Shown piece after piece: positions 24,632 to 34,319 of a stretch of 64,000 nucleotides of DNA. Under the pieces are notes generated by a model. It made no database searches, was not told where the DNA came from, and saw only the letters and a program-made list of their open reading frames with translations. The stretch is from Dreissena polymorpha (lineage: Eukaryota; Mollusca; Bivalvia; Myida; Dreissenidae). The position numbers and the translations under genes are program-made. The stretch spans positions 25,077,040 to 25,141,039 of the forward strand of contig NC_068369.1 of the NCBI RefSeq assembly GCF_020536995.1, written 5' to 3'. Position 1 is the first letter of the stretch. Each line of letters starts with the position of its first letter.

Positions 24632-24975
24632 CTGTAAAAAAAAATACAAAAGTTATTTTAATGTTTATGTTTGTTATATTGTCGTTGCTTTAAATTAACT
24701 TTTTACTGATAGATCAGGGTATTGTTTAAGCATTAAAGTAAACTATTGGTTGGGTTTTGGCAGTGTTAACACAAATTAAATTTGTAATTTGTCTCAGGTA
24801 CGGTCAATGTTTTTTGGGTTGTGAAAATCAGTGATCCATGAATAACCAATTCAAGGATTTTTCCAGCATTCAAAAATCATCCATGACAGAAATCTTTTAT
24901 TTAGGCTGTAAATACATATTTATATTAACAAGTACATGTTAAAAGTCCAAGGTTCGAAGTACACCGTGTACTCAC

Positions 24976-25067
24976 TGTAAGAGGTGCAGTTTCCTGGCCA
25001 GGATGTCCAGGAGCCAGGCTGATATCGGGGGCAGAGTGGCGAGAGTGGCCTCCTCCTCCAGGTCATT
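24976..25067 (-). CDS. Unidentified helical protein, exon
   Basis: Acceptor TTTTTGCCCACAG|AAT, donor TTACA|GTGAGT. It encodes NDLEEEATLATLPPISAWLL and a helix ending LARKLHLL, then two bases of a Gln codon finished by the next exon. Confidence 0.85.
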
Positions 25068-25110
25068 CTGTGGGCAAAAATTGAGCCTTGTTCTGGTAAA
25101 ACTGGGCTTA

Positions 25111-26035
25111 ACTAGAGTTTTGTCACAGACGTGACGTATACCCCCACATGCTGCATTGACACAGACTATTTTGCATGCTGTCTTCACAAAACAAAAGAAT
25201 CTAAATGGTGATTTTTAAGAATTATTATGCCATTATTATTTATGGCCATTTTGACCTTTGAACTCTTGAATTCTTTCGCATGACACGCTGTCCAATGACT
25301 GTGAACAAAATTAATGTACAGAGTCATTTTAAAATCTCACAATGAATGACATAGTTATGGCCCGGACAAGCTCATTTATGGCCATTTTTCACTTTTGAAC
25401 TCCAAGTGCGACCTTGACCTTGAAGATATCGACATAATTCTTTCTCATGACACATTGTCCAATGATTGTGAACAAATGTACCAAGTAATTTTAAAATCCC
25501 ACAATGAATGACACAGTTATGGCTCGGGAAAGATCATTTACGGCTATTTTTGACCTTTGAACTCACAGTGTGACCTTGACCTTGGAGATATCGACAAAAT
25601 TCTTTTGCCCGACACACCGTCCAATGATGGTGAACAAATTTGCCAAATGATTTTTAAATCTCACAATAAATGATAAAGTTATGGCCCGGACATGCATTTG
25701 ACCTTTGAACTCCAAGTGTGACCTTGACCTTTGAGATGTTGACCAATATTTTTTACACGACACACCGTCCCATGATGGTGAACAAATGTACCAAGTTATT
25801 TTAAATCTAACGATTAATGACATAGTTATGGTTCGGACAAACTTTCAGTTTAAAACACACTAAGCGACCCCGTGACCTAGTTTTTGACACAGCATGACCC
25901 ATATTAAAACTTGATATTATACATCATCTAGATACAACTTGTGGCCAAGTTTGGTGAAGATCGGATGAAATTTCGGGACAGACCGACAAAGTGACTCCTA
26001 TATAGCCCCCATTACCAATGGTAATGGGGGTATAA
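25111..26035. repeat. Dispersed repeat with about four internal 178-bp units
   Basis: Starts ACTAGAGTTTTGTCAC and ends at TATAGCCCCCATTACC with the small palindrome ACCAATGGTAATGGGGGTA. Internal units contain GTTATGGCCCGGACA, TTTGACCTTTGAACTC, GTGACCTTGACCTT, and CGACACACCGTCCAATGATG or close forms. The frame at 25563-25823 is a by-product. It lies in the intron between exons 26521-26664 and 24976-25067. Confidence 0.85.
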
Positions 26036-26039
26036 TGAA

Positions 26040-26295
26040 TATGCATCATCTAGATTAGCCTGTGCATCTGGGCTTAAAAAATATACGCAAAGCATCATCC
26101 AGATTAGCCTGTGCGGTCAACATAGGTTAATATAGGACTGCAATGTTCACCTAAACTGGATTTATGTCTAGAAGTGAGTTCCTTTAAATGAAAAATCCAT
26201 GTAAGGGAACAGTGTCATTCCTGAATAGCCTGAGCCAACTGCACAGGCTTATCTTGGATGACATGTTACTTATTAAGCCTAGTTTTCTCAGAAGG
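26040..26295. mobile_element. Palindromic dispersed element, diverged copy
   Basis: Contains ATTAGCCTGTGCGGTCAACA, AACTGCACAGGCTTATCTTG, and the end TTAAGCCTAGTTTTCTCAGA. A short fragment of the same end lies at 26460-26490. Confidence 0.75.
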
Positions 26296-26520
26296 CAGCG
26301 CAATCAGTACATAAAATCAACAACAAACTCAGTGCTTCTAAAAATGTGATTTTGGTAATACACTATCTCCATTTTTGGCTTCACCAAAACTTAACTTTTA
26401 AATAGATCCTGTAATGTTACGTCATTTTTTTTGCACACATTTCTGGGACGTCACTTTACGCAAATGCATTTAGCCCAGTTTTCCCAGAATGAAAATCATG
26501 TATTGAAATGCAATTTGAAC

Positions 26521-26664
26521 CTGTTTACTGGAGTGGTCCATTTCCGCAAACACAGCGGCCAGGATGGTGGACATCACTTCATGCGCAACCGTCTCATCCA
26601 ATGAGACTCTAGAGTAAACTGTCTTGAGAAGTTCACTCATGTGCTCCTTGACACTTGATAGCAC
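26521..26664 (-). CDS. Unidentified helical protein, exon
   Basis: 48 codons between acceptor GCTGTTTCAG|GTG and a weak donor AAACAG|GTTCAA, both in phase 0. The peptide runs VLSSVKEHMSELLKTVYSRV, then LDETVAHEVMSTILAAVFAE, two amphipathic helices. A GTAAAC seven bases inside the exon is another possible donor but would break the phase with exon 24976-25067. Confidence 0.82.
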
Positions 26665-26956
26665 CTGAAACAGCATCCATAAATATATTGAAAATGTCCC
26701 AAAGATTTCAGAAGCTGTAAGGCCTTTGTCCGACATTTGCTTTGCCAAATCACCAATTTGTTTATTCAGTTCAATCCTTCTGGCAGAAATACTGTTTTGA
26801 GTTAGTAAAAATGACACAAAAGAAACGGTTACCGACAGAAGAAAGGACAGACTATGAAAATCTACTAAAAATAGCTTTTAAAGTGGAGTCATCAAAAGTA
26901 ACAAATTCCCACGCAATCAATGACAGGCTTGAGTTCTTAAGTTGCATATGAATTGA

Positions 26957-27325
26957 AAACAAGAGCTGTCACCATAGGATGACATATGCCACCTATAAAC
27001 GCTTTGATATGCTTGTCCATATACACATGCATACCAAATATGAAGGTTATATCTCAAGGGACATAGAAGTTAAGAGCATTTTTCGAAACCTAAACACAGA
27101 TTTCGAAACCTAAACGCGGACCCTAAGTTCAACTTCAAGGTCACAGGTGTCGAAATTTTTGTGCGTATGGAAAGGCCTTGTCCATATACACATGCATACC
27201 AAGTATGAAGGTTATATCTCAAGAAACATGGAAGTTATGAGCATTTTTTGAAACCTAAACGCAAAGTGTGACGGAAAGACGGACGGACGGTCCGATCACT
27301 ATATGCCCTCCTTAGGGGGCATAAA
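26957..27325. repeat. Dispersed repeat, ACAAGAGCTGTCACC family
   Basis: Starts AACAAGAGCTGTCACCATAG and ends CACTATATGCCCTCCTTAGG then GGGCATAAAA. CATATACACATGCATACCAA occurs twice inside. A GACGGACGGACGG stretch lies near the end. Non-coding. Confidence 0.8.
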
Positions 27326-27508
27326 AACACACAAATTTATCCTCAGCTAAAGTATGTTAAAAGATCCTCCCCCAATTTATTTGTATCTTGCTTGCACAGC
27401 ATTGAAACTAACTAAGTTTTACCACAATAAATATAAATTCATGTCATCTTATTTCATTCTTAATTTTACTGGCCACATTTTTTCGACACACTTGACTTGA
27501 TCCTGAGT

Positions 27509-29185
27509 TTATTTGTCATCTGCTGCGGGATTAGTCCCAGTAGTTGGGGTAGGCAGCAGGCGGCTATAGCGTCTAAACCCTGATTTCCACGCTCCTCTGT
27601 TCTGTGGGTCAGTGTCACCCATGCCACAGGTGTGCACTAGCCTTAATACAGTCAGACCACGATTTTCTTGGTCTCCCTCTACCTCTAGCACCAGGAATGG
27701 CCATCTTTGATATTGAATTGATGCAAGAGGTGGCACGCTCGACATGCCCATACCACCTCAGGCGTCTGGCTCTCAATGATGCAGTGACTTCTGGTAACCC
27801 TAGTTTGCCATACAGCATGTCAGTGTGGACTCTGTCATCAGGTTTGATGCCGCAAATCCAGCGTGCCATTGCTCTGTCGTTTCTACGAAGTCGTTGTAGA
27901 TCAGAAGTGGATGGTGCCCACGCTTCACTACCATGTAACATGGCAGAACGGACACAAGCATTGAACACGTTGCCACGGATTTATAGGGAAACATGCTTCG
28001 ACGTCAGTATTGGTAGGAGCTTCTTAAACTTTACCCAGGCAATGCAGCATCGGGTGATGATGGCAAGTTCGCAGCCTCCCCCAGCACATAGCGTGTCACC
28101 CAGATAACAGAAGCTGGCCTCAACATCAAGCTGTGAGCCATCAATGACCACCTGGGTAACAGGTCTTCCATCAATTGGGCGTGCCTGGTCCATGCATCTC
28201 GGGCAAACGTAGTCCGGGTTGCTGGTGATTCTTCCCTTGATGCCACTGCACTTTTTGTGCACCCACAGTTTGCACTGGGTACACTCAATCGAGTTCACTC
28301 CCACTCCACTCCTACATACTGCACAGGGATATGCTCCCGCATCGCGCAGAAGATTCAGTCCAGGGCCGGTGATCAAGAGCTTTGTCTTCTTCATATTGAC
28401 CCTCAGCCCCTTGCTTTCCATTCCATCCTTCCAACCTTTCAATCTGGAGAGACACTCCTCCAGTGAGTCCGCGATCACAGCAAGATCATCAGCGTAGAGG
28501 AGCTCCCATGGAACCCCGGCGCGAAATTCCCTCGACAGAGCCTCAAGCACTAGGATGAAAAGCAGGTGACTAAGAACAGAACCCTGATTCACCCCTACTT
28601 CGACTCCAAATTCCTCGCTATATTGTCCGTTGACACGCACACGGCACCTGGCGCCTGTGTACATACCCTGTATGACACGAACTGCCCATTCCTCAACCCC
28701 TAGACTCCTCAGAGCCCACCAGAGGACCTTTCTTGGAACTCTAGCAAATGCTTTCTCAAGGTCAACAAAGGCAATATACAGTGGCTTGTTTGCTGCATTG
28801 TATTTTTCCTGTTGCTGGTGTATGATGAAGATTGCATCAGTCGTACCTCTACCAGGAACAAAACCAAACTGCATACCATCGATATCGACCATCTCGCGTA
28901 TGTGGGTGTCAAGTACACGCTCAATCAGTTTCATCGTCTGGTCCGTAAGCTTTAACCCACGGTAATTTCCTCTGTCTAGAGCCTCTCCTTTACCTTTGTA
29001 AAGGTTAAGGATGTGGCTCTCCTCCCAGTCCTTGGGGATCACACCATTGCTGAAAACGACCTCAGTCAGCTGTCTCAGCATTTCTTTCCCTCCTCACCAG
29101 CTGCTTTCAACATCTCGGCACTCACACCTGACGGTCCAGCGGCTTTGCCGCATTTCATCTTGCAGAGGGCTTTGCGAATTTGTTC
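27509..29185 (-). mobile_element. LINE (non-LTR retrotransposon), 5'-truncated, with PHD-like finger
   Basis: The 3' part of a LINE reverse-transcriptase ORF, inserted on the minus strand in an intron of the same orientation. It starts inside the coding region near 29185 (KMKCGKAAGPSGVSAEML, the usual segment before RT), so the endonuclease and 5' end are missing. RT motifs are clear: PLYIAFVDLEKAF (A), NQGSVLSHLLF (B), LYADDLAVIA (C, catalytic YADD). After the thumb comes a C4HC3 zinc finger (CAVCRSG, ECTQCKLWVHKKC, CPRC). The C-terminal part (RLRWYGHVER, GRGRPRKSW) ends at TAA 27509. At least two frameshifts (near 27970 and 27650) make it inactive. The clade is not certain. Confidence 0.9.
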
Positions 29186-29240
29186 TACTAAGACACAAAC
29201 AAACCATGAATAAATATGAACAAGTTCTCATCTTAAACTG

Positions 29241-29475
29241 TAAACCCAATTAGGTCGCCATGGCGTAGTAAGGTTGCCTTTGCGTAGTGGATATGGGGTC
29301 CGCCTAGCGACCGGGAGGAAATGGGTTCGATCCCCACCCTGGGATCGTTCTTTAGATCTCTTTCAAAGACACCAAGTACTGGTTCTAGTCCAAGGAAATA
29401 GACTCCAGAGCATTTGAATTAAGCCTTAGGCTTTCAATTCAATAGAGCTAAAATAAATAGGTTTACACTAAACCC
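29241..29475 (+). mobile_element. tRNA-derived SINE, 29-kb copy
   Basis: Box A-like GCGTAGTGGATATGG, box B GGTTCGATCC, body ATCGTTCTTTAGATCT, and tail AAATAAATAGGTTTA. TAAACCC occurs on both sides (29241 and 29469) as a likely target duplication. Relative to the 47-kb copy the head carries about 22 extra bases (GTAAGGTTGCCTTTGCGTA). Same family as 1-1685 and 46928-47130. Confidence 0.85.
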
Positions 29476-30055
29476 CATTGTGTGTTTATAGAATTCTCTC
29501 CATGTTCTAACAAAAGTTTTGATAGTAGTTGTTCACCAAATATTTGTTGTGTTTGATGACATTAATTCTCAAATGGTATATACTGAGCGCTTGGCAAGTT
29601 TTTATCAGATTATTTGCATGCGTCTAAACACCTATTATGTAAAATTTAAGGCAATATGTCTTATTTAATAGACTAATTTATTTGTTTCAGCTTATTATAA
29701 GCAAACAGTTTATACATAGCATGCGACTTTTTCAAACATTAATATTAAAGTGTATACTTTAAGTCTATACATGTCAAACTTATGATATCTTAGTCATTGT
29801 GAATTCATAGCAACTTTTAGTTAACAAAGTTCAGCAGTATGTTCAAGGGCAAATAACTCAGGCATGTGGGATAAATTCAAAAGTGTCTTGCAGATCTACA
29901 ATTAGTGGAGATTATCTTTTTGAAGTTTCATTAACTTGCTAGAGAATTGTGGAAATAATTCTCTCCTCACCCTTACAACTTTTTATTTAATTTATGAAGA
30001 CATCCAATAAACCCCCTTCCTGTGGAATGATAATAGAATTGGAAGGGGCATCATA
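29476..30055. other. Intron sequence, nothing recognised
   Basis: AT-rich DNA between the SINE and the next dispersed element. No exon on either strand that I can support. Confidence 0.5.
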
Positions 30056-30059
30056 ATGT

Positions 30060-30258
30060 TAACTCCATATGAGCATGCTCTTGGAAAACAGGGCTTAATG
30101 CATGTATGGTGTCATCCCTGACTAGCCTGTGTAGTCAATGAAAACGAAAAAAAAATCAAGCCGGAAGTGTCATCTCTGCTCATTCTGTGCGGACTGCACA
30201 GGCTAATTTGGGACAACACTTTACACATATGTATTAAGCCCCATTTTTCCAAAGCCTG
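30060..30258. mobile_element. Palindromic dispersed element, partial copy
   Basis: Contains GGAAAACAGGGCTTAATGCA, ACTAGCCTGTGTAGTCAATG, TGTGCGGACTGCACAGGCTA and the end TATTAAGCCCCATTTTTCCA. It ends about 20 bp from the donor of exon 30278-30453. Confidence 0.8.
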
Positions 30259-30277
30259 ACTCACTACACATGCCTAC

Positions 30278-30453
30278 CTTCATGCTATCTTTCGGATGAT
30301 GCTTCACGTATCCAGCAATATTCAGGAAGACCCTTGCCAGGGCGCTTGACAAGGTCTGAGGTGTGATCCCCATAGCATCACCCTGGTACCTGGAGAGCTC
30401 CACCACCTGGTAAAGGCTCAGCAGCACCACCGACAGCAGGCCCAGATCTGGAT
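30278..30453 (-). CDS. Unidentified helical protein, exon
   Basis: Acceptor ACCCATCAG|AT and donor ATGAAG|GTAGGC. After two bases, 58 codons encode LGLLSVVLLSLYQVVELSRY, then SSALARVFLNIAGYVKHHP: hydrophobic helices typical of a solenoid. The exon ends in phase 0, matching exon 26521-26664, but its start phase does not fit exon 33715-33810, so an exon is missing between them. Confidence 0.82.
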
Positions 30454-30480
30454 CTGATGGGTACACAGCATATTGTTAAA

Positions 30481-30760
30481 GTTAACCTTGTATTGTGTAT
30501 GTTAACCTTGTATTGTGAATGTTAACCTTGTATTGTGAATGTTAACTTTGTATTGTGAATGTTAATCTTGTATTGTGAAGTTAACCTTGTATTGTGAATG
30601 TTAACTTTGTATTGTGAATGTTAATCTTGTATTGTGAAGTTAACCTTGTATTGTGAATGTTAACTTTGTATTGTGAATGTTAATCTTGTATTGTGAAGTT
30701 AACCTTGTATTGTGAATGTTAACCTTGTATTATGAATGTTAACCTTTTATTGTTAAGTAA
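30481..30760. repeat. 20-bp minisatellite next to a splice acceptor
   Basis: About 14 copies of GTTAACCTTGTATTGTGAAT, with variants of 18-19 bp and a longer period of about 59 bp formed by three variant units. It starts 27 bp upstream (gene sense) of the acceptor of exon 30278-30453, so it occupies the place where the branch point and pyrimidine tract are expected. Confidence 0.9.
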
Positions 30761-31184
30761 ACATTGTTTTGTAAGTATGCCTTGTATTGTTAAGTTAACA
30801 CAATTATTTATTTTTTTAGAAAGAAGTGTCTTATAATTATAATATCTCAATTTTATATTACATACATTTTACCAAGTATATACCTTTAATTTATATGATT
30901 TTGTTCTCATAGTTAGAATTCTTATAAAGAGTTATATTAAATTAGTTTTTGCCAAATCAGTGGACTTTCCATGTGAAGTGCTTTTTTCTAAAAATGCCCA
31001 AGACAAGGCCTGATGTGTCAATATTTGTTGATAAAAAAATCTCAATTTGGTTCATTTTTTCCATAAAAAGTTAAAAAATTCGCCATTTCATCAATTTATA
31101 AAATCTAAATTTGACTTGATTCCGTTCCCCCACAATGGTTATGAAAACCCTGCTCTGCTGCTCTGTTTCACATAAATATGTGCC

Positions 31185-31385
31185 ATGCTCTGGGAAAACT
31201 GGGCTTAATGCATGTGCACAAAGTGTCATCCAAGGTCAATCAAAGACAAAACTTTTCGCTTTTATGGAATTTTTTGTTAAAGGTAAATCTCTTCTAAATG
31301 AAAATCCAGTCTAGGTGAAAAGTGTCATCCCTAAATAGCCTTAACAGGGTAATCTGGGACCACACTTTACTACGCACATGCATAA
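31185..31385. mobile_element. Palindromic dispersed element, diverged copy
   Basis: Starts TCTGGGAAAACTGGGCTTAA, has AAGTGTCATCC twice, AATCCAGTCTAGG, and an end near GCACATGCATAAACCCAG. Non-coding. Confidence 0.75.
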
Positions 31386-31404
31386 ACCCAGAGCCGGCTA
31401 ATAT

Positions 31405-32774
31405 AACAAGAAACCGTCGGAGACGGGTGATGCTCCCCAAAGTTGTTTTTTGTCACAATATTACACTATATATTCAGATAAAAGGAAACATCTTGAGGGG
31501 CATAACTTTGGAAAAAAAATAATACGATGGATGGTTAAGCAACTTAAAAATTTCAAAGGGCCATAACTCTAAATAAATCATCTAACCAGAACCCACTAAT
31601 AACATGCGCATCTCCTCAAGGTAGTTAAGCTTCCCATAAAGCTTCATTGTATTCCAGTCAGTAGTTGGGGAGAAATATCCCAGACAAGAATTGCACTATA
31701 TGTACAGTTTATAGAAAATTTCGAAGGGCCATTACTCTGTGAAAAATCATCCGACCATCACCGGCTGATAATATGCACATCTCCTGTTGGTACTGAAACT
31801 TCCCATAAAGTTTCATTGAATTCCCGTAATAAGTTGCTGAGAAATAGCTCGGACAAGACTTGCACTATATGTACAATGGAAAATTTCAAAGGGCCATAAC
31901 TCTGTGAAAAATCATCATACGAGAACAGGCTGATAGTAAGCACATCTCCTCTTGGTAGTGAAGCTTCCCATAAAGTTTCATTGAATTCCCGTAATAAGTT
32001 GCTGAGAAATAGCTCGGACAAGACTTGCACTATATGTACAATGGAAAATTTCAAAGGGCCATAACACTGTGAAAAATCATCATACAAGAACAGGCTGATA
32101 GTAAGCACATCTCCTCTTGGTAGTGAAGCTTCCCATAAAGTTTCATTGAATTCCCGTAATAAGTTGCTGAGAAATAGCTCGGACAAGAATTGCACTATAT
32201 GTTCAATGGAAAATTTCAAAGGGCCATAACTCTGTGAAAAATCATCCGACTAGAACTGGCTGATAATATGCACATCTCCTCTTGGTAGTAAAGCTTCCCA
32301 TAAAGTTTCATTGAATTCCGGCATTAGTTGCTGAGAAATAGCCCGGACAAGAATTGCACTATATGTACAGTTAATGAAAAATTTCAAAGGGCCATAACTC
32401 TGTGAAAAATCATCCAACAAGAACCGGCTGATAATATGCACATCTCTTGGTAGTGAAGCTTCCCATAAAGTTTAATTGAATTCCGGTCATAAATTGCTGA
32501 GAAAAAGCCCCGACAAGAATTGCACTATATGTACAGTTAATGGAAAATTTCTAATGGCCATAACTCTGTGAAAAATCATCCGACCAGAACCTGCTGATAA
32601 TATGCACATCTCCTCTTGGTAGTGAAGCTTCTCATAAAGTTTCATTGAATTCCGGTCATTAGTTGCTGAGAAATAGCCCGGACAAAAATTGTGCACGGAC
32701 GGACACACGGACGGACGGACAGACGAAGCGGTGACTATATGCTTCCCCCAAATTTTTTTGGGGGAGCATAAAAA
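31405..32774. repeat. Dispersed element with TGCTCCCC ends and about seven internal units
   Basis: Left end AACAAGAAACCGTCGGAGAC then ATGCTCCCCAAA; right end TTTGGGGGAGCATAAAA, so the termini are partly inverted. Between them are about seven units of about 160 bp. Each has GGGCCATAACTCTGTGAAAA, GCACATCTCCTCTTGGTAGT, CCCATAAAGTTTCATTGAAT and CAAGAATTGCACTATATGTA or close forms. The long minus frames at 31758-32219 and 32487-32918 are this repeat, not genes. A shorter relative lies at 41309-41847. Confidence 0.85.
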
Positions 32775-33032
32775 TGTTAGCTGATTAGCTATAATTTTTA
32801 TATATAATATACAATTTCTAGCATATACAACCCATGCGAAAGACATCAGACCTCGGACATTTCTGATGAAATTTGCTGAGTTATTATTCCTGAAACTGGC
32901 TGACCTTGTGTCAGACAAAAAAACAAATGTAAAACTTTTTTAATTATAACAAGACTAGGAATATGTCAAATATACAGATAGGTTTATATTAATTTTACTT
33001 CCATAGATTGTTAAACGATAAAATAAAAACGC

Positions 33033-33163
33033 TTTTACCAATCAGGCGAACTTGCTATCTCTGCTTGTGACGTAACAAACTCCAAGTGCTATTATTAGAA
33101 TCAGTCAAATATTGCACCTTGATTCGTGACGTAGGCAACATAACAAGTTTTTGATTGGTAAAA
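33033..33163. repeat. Small inverted repeat
   Basis: TTTTACCAATCA (33033) pairs with TGATTGGTAAAA (33152-33163). Inside, GAACTTG/CAAGTT and GTGACGTA also pair loosely. Probably a small fold-back element in the intron. Confidence 0.6.
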
Positions 33164-33232
33164 TTGAATTTTACTGGTTTCAATCCTTGTGATGATAGTT
33201 AATCTGCACTGGGAACCACACAACCGTTGCCT

Positions 33233-33279
33233 TTTTTTTTTTTTTGAGGGGGGGGGGGGGGGGGGGCAGGGCGGGGGTT

Positions 33280-33314
<35 letters not shown>

Positions 33315-33340
33315 GGCGGAGGTTCGGGAGGGCCGGGCGC
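33233..33340. repeat. Poly-T/poly-G tract with GC-rich units
   Basis: A T run passes into long G runs broken by GGCAGGGCGG and GTTCGG. The minus frame at 33101-33445 (poly-Pro) is a by-product. The G runs could form quadruplexes on the plus strand; transcripts of the surrounding minus-strand gene would carry C runs. Confidence 0.85.
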
Positions 33341-33714
33341 GGCGCCCTTCGATTTAGGCCTAGCTAGAGCACTGTTTAACGATGCAAACAAAATCGCAAA
33401 GCTTTCTTTACTTTTGATTGAAAATTTTACCATGTGTGTAAACAAAAACAGTTTTAAATTTAGGTGCTTTTTTTTATTGTATTAAGAATTGTAAAACATT
33501 GTAAACATAATACTGACAAAAATAAACTCTATAAAGGGTATTTTCTATTATTTGGTTAAAGAAGAGCAAGGTCCAGTAAAATCTGGAAAAGTCCGGTACA
33601 TTTGTAAAGTTATTGGACCTCATGTCCTTTTTAAGATTTTGTGTCTTTTGCATGAGTGATAAATTATAAGCTATTGCTAAGTCTATTGACTGGTGCCCAT
33701 TTGATCTTACTTAC

Positions 33715-33810
33715 ATTAGCGAGACAGAGAGTGCAGAAATCAATTACAGTCAAACCCAGCTCTGCTCCGACCCCAATCAGGAACATATTGCTCACTATCG
33801 TCAGCACATT
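33715..33810 (-). CDS. Unidentified helical protein, exon
   Basis: 32 codons in phase 0 with excellent sites: acceptor TTTCTATCTGACAG|AAT and donor GCTAAT|GTAAGT. The peptide starts NVLTIVSNMFLIGVGAELGL and ends with a Cys-containing stretch (DFCTLCLAN). The other two frames contain stops. It follows the 57-bp array in gene sense. Confidence 0.85.
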
Positions 33811-34319
33811 CTGTCAGATAGAAACAATGGTTCAGTATTATTTTCAACCAATTGTTTCCATACCGTCTTATTATGTTAATAGGGAAAGCGTCAAATCGAA
33901 AATTGTTATTCAAATATTTACATTTTCTGTATTCAATAAAATATTCAAAGATTCACACAATTGCTATTGGAAACATTACACTGTCTGGCCAAGAATGCAC
34001 TTATTATTTTGTATTTCAGTACAAACTATCTAACATCATCGCATATGGATTTGCAACTTGTGTTAATGTACGACTAACGAAGCCAAACTACCAAACCCTT
34101 TTGTAAAATGGTTACTCACCGTATGAACAAAATTCCCTGATTTTTCTGCTGGAAAATAAAAATTCCAGGATCATAATCTTACCTATTTCTTGTTTTAGAC
34201 ACCTGCGATAAATAGCAGTTGCAGACAATCACAAAGTACACTAAGCTACATGAACTGGAAAAAGTGAAAGTCTTTTTCCAGGATTTCCCTGATTTCCAAA
34301 TTGGCTGGAAACCCTTTTT
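33811..34319. other. Intron sequence, nothing recognised
   Basis: AT-rich DNA between the exon and the 57-bp array. Plus-strand frames here (33656-34033, 33852-34106) have no support. Confidence 0.5.

Noticed and set aside
28130-28360. Host chromatin-reader gene with a PHD finger
   Set aside because: The finger lies in the same frame as LINE reverse transcriptase motifs and is part of that element.
32780-32920. The missing exon between 33715 and 30453, starting after TCTGACACAAG
   Set aside because: The acceptor looks good, but no frame and donor give the required phase change without a stop codon.
33101-33445. Poly-proline protein on the minus strand
   Set aside because: Translation of the poly-G tract; no exon signals.
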